DNA of 64,000 nucleotides from Larix kaempferi. Lineage: Eukaryota; Streptophyta; Pinopsida; Pinales; Pinaceae. The translations under genes and the position numbers were made by a program. The notes below the pieces were generated by a model. That model did no database searches, had not been told where the DNA came from, and saw only the letters and a program-made list of their open reading frames with translations. Positions 12,303-23,213 of this stretch are shown here, piece after piece. The stretch lies in contig BSBM01000150.1 in NCBI GenBank assembly GCA_027924585.1, positions 17,776,001 to 17,840,000 on the forward strand, read 5' to 3'. The stretch's first letter is position 1; each line of letters starts with the position of its first letter.

Positions 12303-13569
12303 GTGGAGAGAGAGAGAAAACATGACCTAGTGGATGAGGCCGTTTGTAACGATGTGCGTGCACAACAAGCACTACAAGCATGTGGTTTATACAAATTTTG
12401 GAGCATAGGGGGTTTGAGGGCCCAAAACCTATTGCTTCGCTGTTTGATAAACTATTGGGATATCGATGCACAGAACTTCAACCTAGATGGGAAAATACTA
12501 TCACTGGAAGTGGAAGATATCTACTTCATTACAGGTTTGTCCCACCGAGGTGAGGTGTCAAGCCTTCGGTCTCGATCTGTGGGTGGTGGGATCACCATCC
12601 CTGACTATATAGAGAGGTATTGTGTTCCAAATACTCAGGCAGTGGGGAGTCAGGTGCCCATCCGAGCCATAGTCAACCTGAGCATGAAGGTTGTTGTGGC
12701 AACTTTAGTGCAGATTACTGGTTCAAAAGCTCTTCACTAGGCATCTAGGCCAGTTATGTTCTGTGCATTGCAATGTATGCAGCCTATGATATTTGACTTG
12801 TGTACTACGTTACTGGGGTCCATGAAGACCAAGCTGACAGAGTGCAAGCAGGGGGATGCAAAAAACTTCAGATATGGCAGTATTTTGTGCAGCTTCTTCT
12901 TTAAGCGGGTTCCAAGGCTCAGTCCAAGGGTTGAGGTCCCTCCTCACAGTCTCCGTGATCTAGCCATGACCCGATGGGCTGAGGTCTTGACGCGACAGGG
13001 TGTTGGCCGTTAGGAATCACCATATACAAAGGATTTCTTTCACTGGTGGGACTGACAAGTCATAGCGATAGAGGACTACCCCTATGCAGGGATAGATTTT
13101 TGGCATGATCGAGACATGCCACTCCAACTAGATGCAACATTCAGAGACATTGGTGAGTACTCTTTTTAGGTTTTTGGTATATTAATTTTTTATGGATTTT
13201 TTATTACAGGTGTAAATGCAAAAATATTTTTGGAGGTAGGATCATGTATTAATGTTTGACTGTTTGCTCGTAGACAAGGGCCTAGTGAGATCCGATGGTT
13301 TTTTGAGACATCGTCGCCGAGGTAGGGGTGATGAGATGGTAGGTGCTGCAACAGAGCGGACACTACAGACTTTGCGGGACAATCTATCACGGATGACTAT
13401 CAGGGTACCACATGTAGAGATGGTGTAGTTACCAGAGGATATGCAGCGCCAGGTAGTGGGGGTACCGGGCAACTGGGTGCGACTACTATAGCATGTCGCA
13501 AATGCAGTGCATTATTTCTATCAGACACATCCTGTCGGGGTGGTGGCTAGGCCTCCTTGTAGGGATTAG
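12303..13569 (+). pseudogene. plant mobile domain (PMD)-like ORF, antisense within element A
   Basis: Plus-strand coding sequence opposite to the element's own genes. The first segment, 12303-12740, has CGLYKFW, LLLRCLINYWDIDAQNFNL, LSLEVEDIYFITGLSHRGEV and ITIPDYIERYC, which matches the plant mobile domain (a hydrophobic helix, then W-D, F and EDVxxLTGL-type motifs). The next segment, 12756-13013, continues with a FRYGSILCSFFFKRVPRLS-type stretch. A stop at 12738 and another near 13012 break the frame. A GT-AG segment of 57 bases (13153-13209) could be a short intron. After it, VDKGLVRSDGFLRHRRRGRG to VGVVARPPCRD (stop near 13569) reads with two internal stops. The first codon at 12303 is GTG, so the true start must lie upstream, perhaps in an exon before the 12290 acceptor. 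PMDs occur in MAIN/MAIL proteins and in plant transposons; the role inside retrotransposons is unknown. Confidence 0.7.
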
Positions 13570-13756
13570 ATATCTCGGGTTCCCATTTTGTATCGATATG
13601 TATATTTTGAGAGCTACGGGCTCCAGTTTTGTATCATGACACTACCATTTTGGACATATTATTTATAAAAAATTTGGTTCACCGGTTCTACTATATGTGT
13701 GTATGTACAAATGTATGAATGTATTTTTTATTTGTGTGCTTCATTGTGAATGTGAC

Positions 13757-14169
13757 AACTGCCAATCTAATACATAGTTAGCGTATGCATCAGATATATG
13801 ATTAAAAATTCTCGGAACATGAATGTATGTAATTGAAACAAAATGTCGTTCCAAGAGTCTTACCTTTAAGAATTTCTATAGTAACATAGGATCTCTCACA
13901 CGGTAAAGACCATTCAACTAAGACACAACTAGTTGTGAATCTAGGCGGACTTTTAAAGACTAGATACCATGTGAAATAGCATCCCGAAGTAGCTCAATCA
14001 CAACACTATACTCAACCACATTGTTAGATGTATGACCAAGACAAGCACCTCCCGAGGACACAACTAGGTGGTCAGGTGAGAAAATAACCCAAGCAGTAGA
14101 AGCAAGCTGCTGCGTATGACGGCTAGCACTATCCGCGAATCCTAAGAATGTAGAAAAATCTGTTGACAT
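13757..14169 (-). pseudogene. pol: second RNase H-like (archaeal-type, aRNH) domain of element A
   Basis: The minus strand reads GFADSASRHTQQLASTAWVI, then SSGGACLGHTSNNVVEYSVV and IELLRDAISHG, then after stops RLDSQLVV, NGLYRVRDPMLL, YIHVPRIFNHISDAYANYVL and DWQLSH. The order A/D-x-A...G...N..EY..(L)..A...DS.LVV..ENG.Y.V...HVPR..N..AD.LAN is the second RNase H of Tat/Ogre gypsy elements. The first catalytic Asp appears degraded. It sits downstream of integrase in coding order, whereas in many Tat elements this domain lies before integrase. Stops make it inactive. Confidence 0.75.
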
Positions 14170-14280
14170 CTGTCAATCAAATGGAAGCTAGTCAGTAGAC
14201 CCGAAAACCAAAAGAAAGCTAAGCTATGTACATAAGTAACTATACAGTAGTATACAAAAGTATTAGCCTGAACCAGAGGT

Positions 14281-15940
14281 TCAAGCATAATACTGCTTGA
14301 GGTAGAGCCCATTTCTAGGCTCCTTGAAGACAATCCCCTCATAGTCTTCTAATTCATATGCTCCTTTTTCCAGGACATGCCTCACAATGTAAGGACTGTG
14401 CCACATGGGGTTGAACTTGCCTGCCCCCAGGGGTTCTTTAGCTTGGTCATATAAGAGGACCAAGTCACCTTCAACATATTGTCGGGGACGGACAGATCTA
14501 TCATACTGAATCTTAACACGACGTTTATCGGCATCTATAGCCACGACGGCATCTCGACGCTGCTCGTCAAGTTGCTAGAGGTGGATTAAACGTTGCTCAA
14601 GACCCGTTGTATCAGGGAGGAGCTCTATGGCCAGTTCAAGAAAAGGGATTTCGCATTCAATCGGTAAAATCGACTCCACACCGTGTACTAGCTGGAATGG
14701 TGAGAACTCGGGTGGAAGTCTTGACTGCGATTCGATACACCACAAAGAAATATATAACATAATGTGCTAGTTGTTCTTTCTCTGTTGGATGGTATGTTGG
14801 AGAATGGTCTTTAAAGACTTGTTGACTGCTTCAACTTGACCATTCGCTTGGGGATAGTAAGAGGATGAGTGTTCTTGAGGAAACCCAAGCTTGAGAGACA
14901 AATCCTCCATCATTTTGTTCTGAAAGTGACTGCCATGGTCAGTGACAATCTCTTTCGAAATACCAAACCGAGTAATAATCTGATTGAATACGAAATGGGA
15001 TGCTATAGCACCATCGGCTTTTACGGTAGCCATGGCCTCAACCCATTTGGAAAAGTAGTTCATGACCACTATAATATGGTGATGCCCCCCCAACTGAAGC
15101 TGGTTTGCAATCCATAAAATCCACCCCCCACTTGGTGAAGGGATCGATGGTGACGACCGGATGAAGGGGCACTGGATGCGAGTGTATATTCCGAGAAAAC
15201 ACCTGGCAAGGGTGACATCTCTTCACAGCGCTTATACAATCCTTAAAGATTGAAGGCCAAAAGTAACTAGCTCGCATAATACGTTGGGCTGCAACAAGCT
15301 CGGATAAGTGACCACCACACGCCCCTGCATGGAAATCATTAAGCACCCGCTCCGCTTCTTCATGAATCAAGCAACGACAGAGAATAGAATCCTTTCCTCG
15401 GCGATACAAAGTGTCATCGACGATAGTATAATCTTTAGCGTGATGTTTCACATGCCGTCGCTCGTCCCATGAATAATGCGGAGAAAAATTCAAAGTTTGG
15501 AGATATACAATGACATCCCCATACCAAGGGTCCTCGGATGAGATAAGAAATAAGTGTTCATCCACAAAGGAATCTTCATGGATGACATCCTCATCAAGTC
15601 TCGAAAGGTTCGACATAAGCTCAACAAACACCAACAATTTCACCGACTTCGCTGAAGAAAAATCAAGATCAAACTCCTGAAGGATCACAATCCATTTATT
15701 GTACTTCCCCCCTATAAGGCGTCGTGATAGCACAAACTGAAATGGATTGATATGCGCTACAATTGTGGTTGTTCTAAGAAAAATATAGTGTCGTAACCGT
15801 TGGACTGCATGCACTGTTGTAAGTGCAAACTTTTCCACGTGAGTGTATCTTAGTTCAACGTCTACTAGATTTCGACTAAGGTAATAGATGACATGCTCGA
15901 CGAGTGCATCATCAACCTTAACCAAGACCATGCCAATCAT
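14281..15940 (-). pseudogene. pol: gypsy pol: RNase H, H2C2 zinc finger and integrase of element A
   Basis: RNase H remnant: EHVIYYLSRNLVDVELRYTH with EKFALTTVHAVQRLRHYIF. Then TLYRRGKDSILCRCL and the integrase zinc finger HAGACGGHLSELVAAQRIMR followed by CHPCQ. The DDE core shows WGVDFMD, VTDHGSHFQ and NGQVEAVNKSL. The C-terminal part has FSPFQLVHGVESILP and YVEGDLVLLYDQAKEPLGAG plus FNPMWHSPYIV. Frames change near 15090 and 14760, with stops, so the polyprotein is broken. Confidence 0.92.
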
Positions 15941-15973
15941 CTATTGAGATGCAGCCAAATAAAGTATGAAATC

Positions 15974-17566
15974 TCATGCGAAGTCTGGTGGACTAAGCAT
16001 AGGGGATGATACCAAATATTTCTTAAGGGCATCGAAAGAGTGATGGGCTCGCTCATCCCAGATAAACGATGTGTATTTCTTCAACAAATGTGTGAAACAT
16101 TTGGTAAGATTAGCATAATTGACCACAAAATGACATAAAAAAGTAGCTCCCCCTTGGAGGCTCTGAAGTTGAAACAAATTGCATGGAGGAGGAAACCAAA
16201 GTATTGCCTCAACTTTGAGAGGATCGACTCTAATACCCTCTTTCGAAACTATAAATCCTAGAAGGCGACCAAACCTTACTGCAAAGATGCATTTATTGAG
16301 ATTCAATAAGATTTTGTAGTGTATACATCATTCGAGAATCCAACGAAGGTGCTTGGGGTGGTCCATTCTCTTATGAGAATGGCCAGCAAGATCATCCAAA
16401 AAAACCTCCATTATACTTTTAAGGTCATGCAAGGAATAGGTCATGGCACGCTGAAACGTAGCTTCAGCGTTTTTATGGCCGAAGGGCATTTTCTGATATG
16501 CAAATGTACCCCAAGGACAGATGAATGCAGTCTTATGTTGGTCCTCAGGTTTGATTTGAATCTGGTTGTACCCTCAAAAGCCATCCATGAATGAAAAAAT
16601 CTCACTTCTCGCGCAAGCATCCAATATCTGATCAATGAATGGCGTGGGGAAGTTGTCTTTTGGACATGCCCGATTCAGGTCTCTAAAATTAGTGCATACG
16701 CAGATCATTCCCTGCTTCTTATCCACACGAACGGGGTTTGACACCCATTCGATAAGGGGAATGGGGTAGATGAAACCAGCTTTGAGCAGTTTCTCCACCT
16801 CTTCCTTGAAAGCGTCTGCCTTCCTAGGGTTAACAGCACGAAGACATTGCCGAACTGGTTTAACATGAGGATATGTCCTTATCTTGTGTTCGAAAATACT
16901 AGGGTCTATTCCTGACATCTTCTCGTATGACCAGGCGAAAGCTTCCCGAAGTTCAGTAAACAATTTGGTGTAGATGGAAACATCCTCAAAAGAGAAATCA
17001 TCACCGATGTAAATGTTCTCAATCTTTTCGGCAGTGCGAGAGATGTTGATTAGTTGAGTCGGGGAAATATTATCCATGTTCCCCTCCGCATAAATCTCAT
17101 GTGAACCCAAAAGAGCCACAGGGTAACCAACCATCTCTGCAAGAGTCGTCCTAAACTCTTCTTGCTCGGCGAGATCGAGGTTGGGAAGGAAATAAGAGCG
17201 ATGATGCATATCCTCCCAAGGTCTCTCACTACCACACATGGCCTTGATAATATCTTCATCTGAAGGTAAAGTACCATCAAGGAAATCATTCGAACAAGAT
17301 GAGTTGACTGCCCAAACTGGAAGCATAATGGGATCTTCCTCATCTGTCCGAGGAGAGGGAAGATCCGGCTCTGTAGTGTCTTGTTGAATATCCTGATAAG
17401 CAAGCTCAACAGCAGAAAGTGGCATAGACATCCCGACGTGCGCAATGTCTCCATATGTAGAACTTGTGGACAGTAAAGTCCATGGATCATCAAAGTATGA
17501 AGTCCAGAATGGTACATTATGTAAAGGAGGAGGCGCGTTGTTGGAAATGGTTCCAATAAAGTTCAC
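15974..17566 (-). pseudogene. pol: gypsy pol: reverse transcriptase of element A
   Basis: From 17566 the minus strand carries a linker (RPWEDMHHRSYFLPNLDL), then the RT entry FAWSYEKMSGIDPSIFEHKI, KADAFKEEVEKLLKAGFIYP, NFRDLNRACPKDNFPTPFID and SFMDGF. A frameshift near 16574 leads to GYNQIQI, FAYQKMPFGHKNAEATFQRA and the catalytic EVFLDDLAGHS (about 16380-16410; family Y/F-x-DD). The segment 16306-15974 continues with FGRLLGFIVSKEGIRVDP and SFDALKKYLVSSPML. The palm and thumb are all present, so this copy lost activity mainly through frameshifts and stops. Confidence 0.93.
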
Positions 17567-17581
17567 GGGTGTAGGGAAATC

Positions 17582-18019
17582 CTAAGATCCCATCAATGAA
17601 GGGTACATACCAACACCCATGCTCCCAGTTTCCGGCTGAGAGTCTATAACTTGCGGGACTACTGAACCTGTAGATGCGGTGGGAGGATTAATGAAGTCCA
17701 GCTGATCGATGGTCACAATCCTGCCTTCGTGTGGAAAGCAAATGATCCTGAATACAATAAACATGACAACTTTCATAGCATACATCCAGGTGCGACCTAG
17801 TAAAAGGTTGTAGTTGATGGGCACATCAACCACTTCCACTTCAATAGGCACAGGTTTACTTCCCAAGAGAACAACAATGGAAGGGATTATCCCATGTGGC
17901 TTAAACGACCTACCATCAAATGCAGTGAGCATGGTACTAGACGTGAATAGAGGAGGAGATCTAAGAGCTTTCCAACAAGCTAAAGACATCACTGACGCGG
18001 AAGCGCCTTTGTCCACCAC
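17582..18019 (-). pseudogene. pol: aspartic protease domain of element A
   Basis: VVDKGASASVMSLACW carries the D-x-GAS retropepsin active-site signature with Lys in the variable position. INYNLLLGRTWMYAM supplies the conserved second motif (family YNLLLGR.W). It lies between the zinc-knuckle piece and RT, the usual gypsy order. A stop at 17582 separates it from RT. Confidence 0.88.
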
Positions 18020-18184
18020 TGTTCATTTGACAAAAGTTTTAAGGCACTCCACATGGATTTGGAAAGCCACGTGGTAAGGTAAGCGAGGTTGCACATCAGT
18101 AGTGTCGAACTTGATGATGTTGGGACTGCTTCCGTCCTGAACTCCTAACGTGCACAAAAGGGCATGCCTTTGAGAAGGACACAC

Positions 18185-18805
18185 CTATAGAACTTCAAGA
18201 GTCGACATAACACATGGAGTTTGGCCCAAATATTCTACAATGGAGTAGTTATGGGCAGCTTGGGCATTAGGATTATGCGTAGAGTGCTTAAGCACACCTT
18301 TCGGTATCCATGGCATAATAGAGGGCTTCTCAATATGCAAGGAATTATTAGGAGGAGGGGGAGGCTCATTCCCCATATTTGGTTGTGGTGCACCATAATC
18401 GCGTTGACGAGTAGCAACACTAACCTCCAATTGGACCATATTCACGCATCCATAACCACTAGTATTGGAAGAAGATGTAGGAGTCTCATTAGGTCCATAA
18501 TCAACGGCGAGAGCATGCGAAGCCATGTTTTGATGATGATGAGGAATGGGATCCTTCAACACAGCTAGGCTCTGTTCCAAATGCTTTGATGCTTCTTCAA
18601 TTCGAGGACACAATTGAATAAGATGATCTTCCCCACAAAGCTTATAAGGAAATTTCACCTTATTCCTAGGTTTACGGTCCTCACCAGCATTTCCGCCTTC
18701 CCGAGGAGGGTTGGCATTCTATTTACGAGGGGTATTGCGATTTCTATTATTGTTCCCATTGTTTCCACCCTTACGGTTATTTATCCCCTTATTTTTACCA
18801 CTAGG
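18185..18805 (-). pseudogene. gag: nucleocapsid zinc-knuckle region of element A
   Basis: An Asn/Gly/Arg-rich basic stretch (NRKGGNNGNNNRNRN) precedes KLCGEDHLIQLCPRIEEA. This is a CX2CX3HX4C-like knuckle in which the first Cys appears as Tyr (PYKLCGEDH). The protein then runs through a Pro-rich linker toward the protease. Its job in intact elements is RNA packaging. Confidence 0.8.
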
Positions 18806-20938
18806 CTATTGGTTACCCGATGGTTTAGTCATTTGCACAATGTGTACATCGGACGATGGGGTGGAAGTGGACAAGGTGTGAACCTGTTCGGGAGTAGACT
18901 GGTTTAGCGAAAATTTTTGCATTTGATTAGCCACCAAATCTATAGGGCGAGTACTTGCGGATCCCACAATGCCATCGACATGCGGTCCATGAATTGTCTT
19001 GGGCTCATGTCTTGTTCGCGGTGCATCAGGGATGATGTCATATAAAATGCTAGACTGAGAGTATAGTAAATCTAACTGCTGGACTTTTAAGATGGCTTGT
19101 TCTTCAATCATAATACCAGACATCGAAACATCTTTAACAATATATGGGAGTAGAGACTTGAGGAAGCATTCCAACAGAAACTCTGGAGGAATGTTGGATT
19201 TCACTAATCGCTTCCGTCGACGCCACTCTTGAACGTGGTCAGAAATATGAGTGGCCTTATTCTGATGGAAAGTAGACAAAATTTCAGTACCAGTATCGTA
19301 ATGAAACAACAATTGGAAATGATCCAAGAAAACCAAAGTGATCTCATTGAATGCCCTATAAGTGTTGCCAAGCAACTCAACATACCAGTTCGCAACTGCC
19401 CCCGTGAGGGTGCGTTGAAATAGTTGTAATCTAACGGAATCGTGATTCAACGAGTTGGAAGAGCACCACAAGTGAAACATCATGACATGATCACCCGAAT
19501 CCTCACCACATTTCCCATCGAACTTAGGAATGTCCGAAGGAAGTTTGGTAGGAACCGGAGGCCAACTAGGGTCATGACACACTGGATCATTCATGAGCTT
19601 CGAAAGATCCGGAAGATTCAAACATGCAAGGAACGGGAGCTGCAGCTAGAAAGCTTGATTATAAGCTCCCATAAAAGGTTGGTTATAAGAACCTGAAGGA
19701 TAGGAAGGAATAAATGCTTGACCATGAGCATTAAAATGCTGATTATATGGACCTGTCTGACCATAAGTGTGACCATGGCCATAAGGTTGATAAACTCCCC
19801 CGACCTAACCCATACGAGAGTAAGCATGTATATATGTGTTTTGTGCACCATATTGAGGTGGGTTGTACTGATGGCCAACACCGACTGTATTGTAGTAAGG
19901 GTTGCCACCATAAGTATGGGGCATATACATACTATTCGTAGCGGGAACCGTGTTGTAATAAATAGGATTATAGGGTATGTTCCCACCCCCAGCGTAAGTG
20001 TTAGGATTAGCATGAGAAGTCGTGTGGTGACCATAAGCATGAGATGTATTCCTAGCCCCAACATTGGTGTTACTAGTAGCAGGAATGTTGGCGTTATGAC
20101 CATGTGGATAAGGTATATTCCCACCTCCTACATTAGCATTACTAGTAGCGGCAATGGATGTAAAAGTATGCGGTATATGTCCACTGCTGAGGTTGGGAGG
20201 AGCGCTAACATTTGCGAAAGTGGTCGTAGGTTGACGAGTAGCGACATGTGTATTAGGTGGTAGATGGTGATTCATGTTGCGAACAGTGTTCCTATTAGGT
20301 TAGGTAGTCATAGGAGGCGTTCATTTTCCAACATTAGCGTTGTTAGGAGGAATGTGACCGGTCCCCATACTATGTGTGTGAATGGACAACATGGTGCCCT
20401 TGGCGAGGGTGTTACCCCCAATGGGTGCAGTGTGGCTAACAGCATGACTAGTGCTAGTGTGACTACCAAACGTAGTGGAAGGTTCAACTGTGTTGTAATT
20501 AGGCATACCAGAAGAGAATGCGGTAGGGTTGATCATAGGACCTGTGTCGTGATGTAACTATGGCATCCCGTATATATAATTATGCGGAAACGAAGGATCG
20601 AACGGGTTGTCCTTGGGCGGGTTTGGACCAAACAAACTAGGTTGAGTCTCAGGTGGATCCGGACCAAACAAACTAGGATGGGTCTCAGGTGGATCACCCC
20701 CCCATGCCTCACGAGGAGTAAGGGTGTTTGAAGTTTGCTTGACTCTAATCGATGGAGTCATAGGGATTTCTTCAGTATCAGAGTGTGTAGTAGTCATGAC
20801 GTCTAGGACGTATGTCTCATAAGAATCTGAAGACTCAGAGGGAACCCGCCGGCGTCCCCTAGCAACATGATGTGAAAGCTCGACTGGTTGTAAACTAGCC
20901 AACCGATGAGATCGACGGAGAGTAGGACTCCACACCAC
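18806..20938 (-). pseudogene. gag: gag of element A
   Basis: The capsid-like core at 19621-18806 has WPPVPTKLPSDIPKFDGKCG, HLWCSSNSLNHDSVRLQLFQ, RTLTGAVANWYVEL and HVQEWRRRKRLVK. It is closely similar to the gag core of element B (WPHMPTKLPSDIPKFEGKAG). Upstream to about 20938 is a long low-complexity region rich in Asn, Gly, Tyr, Thr and His, with DPPETHPSLFGP-type short repeats. Stops at about 20558, 20321 and 19805 split it. The most upstream codon (20938) is GTG, so the real start is not fixed. Confidence 0.88.
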
Positions 20939-21021
20939 GATATCCCCGGAGAGAATATAAAATCATAGCGTCCCCTAATGGCCAAACTATCGATCAAAAA
21001 CAGTAAATCAAAAGCACACAC

Positions 21022-22535
21022 CTAGAGAAACTACAACCAAGAGCAGGAAAACAGAGTGGCTAAATGAGCTCCCGACACTAGATCCGGTATGTCTCACTTG
21101 GGAGAGGCTTGAGACTCCCAAATTGTAGCTGGAGGTAACAGAATCATTTATAACGCCCCCTAGACTTCACTGCGTGCACAGGGTCAAGTCCTTATACAAT
21201 GGCAACTGTGCTGTCTGACTTCTATTTGACTCAGGACACAAACAATATAACCACTGCAAGTACCCTATGCGATACCTAGGTAAAGCAACTATGGTCACCG
21301 TGGTATAACCAATGCGTAGGGGGATAGTCGCAGGTGGGATCCGTCGTATGGGTAGGGTAGCTAAGCCCGAAACTCAAGAGGGTCAAATCCCCCTAGAATC
21401 CCTAGATATGAACAAACCTTGGAAATATCTCCCACTTTCAGCCGGTATTGGAGGGATATCTCCGCAACCAATGTCTCATGACCTCCTGCTTAACTCTGGT
21501 CTGAGTAGAGCTTCCTAGGAACACCGATGTATACCATGGATTTCACCACTCCCTGGTTAGACACATAATGTTCTGTCTAGTAGTCTTGGATTGTTTACTC
21601 ATAATGATATATTCCAAGACTCTAAACCTATGCTAGTTGGTGTACCCTATAAATATAATTGTTCTAATCAATGTTAAGATTAAGCGTTAATTTTAATGGC
21701 TATGGTTACTCAAAGGATTTGGTCGTGAAACTAGTGATGTATATGACTCAATATTATGCAAAATCATCCAAGTCTACACTCATCTATCCAATAAAAACAA
21801 TGTCGCTAACATGCAAAATCAATCGAACAGTTTCGAAATAAAAAATGCAACTCTTTTATATTTTTCAATGCACAAGCAGAACCTAAATGAAATCAGCAAG
21901 CACTCAATGCAAAATGCGGTACATGAAAGTAATTTTTTTTTTTGTATTTTAAATTATAAATGGAAGGAAAATGCAAAACTATGTTTTTTTATTTTTCAAT
22001 ATAATGCAATGAAAAATGCAAGCAAAATCCTACTATTCAGTGACATAAATGCAAGGGAGGTCACTCAGATAACCTAACAGATCCTAAACAGTAAGACTCA
22101 GCCAATGGAATGAGCTTACAAATTAAAAATGGGAAAAAACCAACGAGGCTCAAACCAAGAGAAAAGAGGAGTTCTGGTCACAAACAAGGCTTGGAACAGT
22201 CAGGAACAAGGCTAAAGAAGACTCATGAACACTCAAAATCAACCCATCAACAACCAAAGGTCATGAAACAACCACAGCTGGAGTTGTATGCTACTGTCAA
22301 AGGAAAACCTGCAGGTACCTACGGGCTATAGTTCAGACAGAAGCGGGTATACGTGGGTAGAGCTAAGCTCGCCCTCAGGTAGGGAAAATAAAATGAGCAA
22401 CCAAAGAGTCCAATGGCTTAGAAAAAGAGTGTTTCTATAGAGTACTGTAATGACCAATTAATGACATAGAGCTTCAACAAACAACAACTCTAAATAAGGA
22501 GTAATGCTAAAAAAATCCCCAAAAATGGATGTTCT
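21022..22535 (-). other. 5' leader of element A
   Basis: About 1.5 kb between primer site and gag without recognisable coding. Short plus-strand frames here (21312-21518, 21811-22077, 22110-22331) match nothing known to me. A leader of this length is usual for Tat-like elements. Confidence 0.6.
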
Positions 22536-22552
22536 CCCCATCGGAGTCGCCA
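22536..22552 (-). other. primer binding site of element A
   Basis: The minus strand reads TGGCGACTCCGATGGGG, 4 bases inside the 5' LTR. It resembles the Arg-tRNA primer site (TGGCGACTCCGCTGGGG) of Tat/Ogre elements. Confidence 0.75.
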
Positions 22553-22556
22553 TTTC

Positions 22557-23213
22557 TGTGTTGGAGAAAACTTCCTATGGCTTGGAGTGGACCACAACAG
22601 ACAACTGACTACGAAAAATTAACTCAATTCCCAATGCTATGCTATATAAATGACAATGCTAAGATAATGAAGAAGACAACCAACCTTGATCCAAACGTTT
22701 GATGTAGATCCCCGTTGGAGCTTTCAATCCGTGCACTTGAACCTGCAAATTAGTCTTGATAGCCAATACACAACAAGCACATATGATATATAAATGACAT
22801 TAACATCATCAATAGCGACAGTCCATGATGTTATAAGTAAATGCAACCCAATGTAATATAAACACATTCACAACATTAATGGACGAGCATATGAATATTT
22901 CTATTAATAAATAACAAGAAGTACAATGTGATATGACCTCTTGTCGGCAACCAATCTGAACCAAGATCCGGGTCAATCCACTTGTGCCTCCACCACTTTA
23001 ATCCTCCATGGAATGGAAAACTCAAACTATGATAGGAGTTTGGAAGGTGAACATAAAAGGTTCACAACTACAAGGATCAATGAGTGTAGATTCAAGATAG
23101 GGCAGAAATCCACTAGATTTCTCTTGCTCTCCTTTCTCCTCCCGTCCATAAGCGATACGTGCTCAATATATAGTCCTCTCAAAGGTATATGAAAGGACAC
23201 ATCGAGGTGTTTC
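22557..23213 (-). repeat. 5' LTR of element A (right copy), truncated
   Basis: Matches 9018-9674. Homology stops after acatcgaggtgtttc at 23213, so the last ~270 bases of the LTR (equivalent to 9675-9946) are missing. A minus-strand TATA is retained at 23165-23173. Confidence 0.88.

Larger units (their letters stand above)
9018..23213 (-). mobile_element. Ty3/gypsy Tat-like LTR retrotransposon A
   Basis: Two direct LTR copies (9018-9946 and 22557-23213, the latter truncated) enclose a minus-strand gag-protease-RT-RNaseH-integrase series. The primer site reads TGGCGACTCCGATGGGG on the minus strand, the Arg-tRNA-like site of plant Tat/Ogre elements. The LTRs differ at roughly two dozen sites in the first 390 bases by eye, so the copy is fairly old. 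Several stops and frameshifts make it non-functional. After integrase come a second RNase H-like domain and an antisense mobile-domain ORF. The right (5') LTR lacks about 270 bases, so no target duplication can be checked. Confidence 0.9.
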
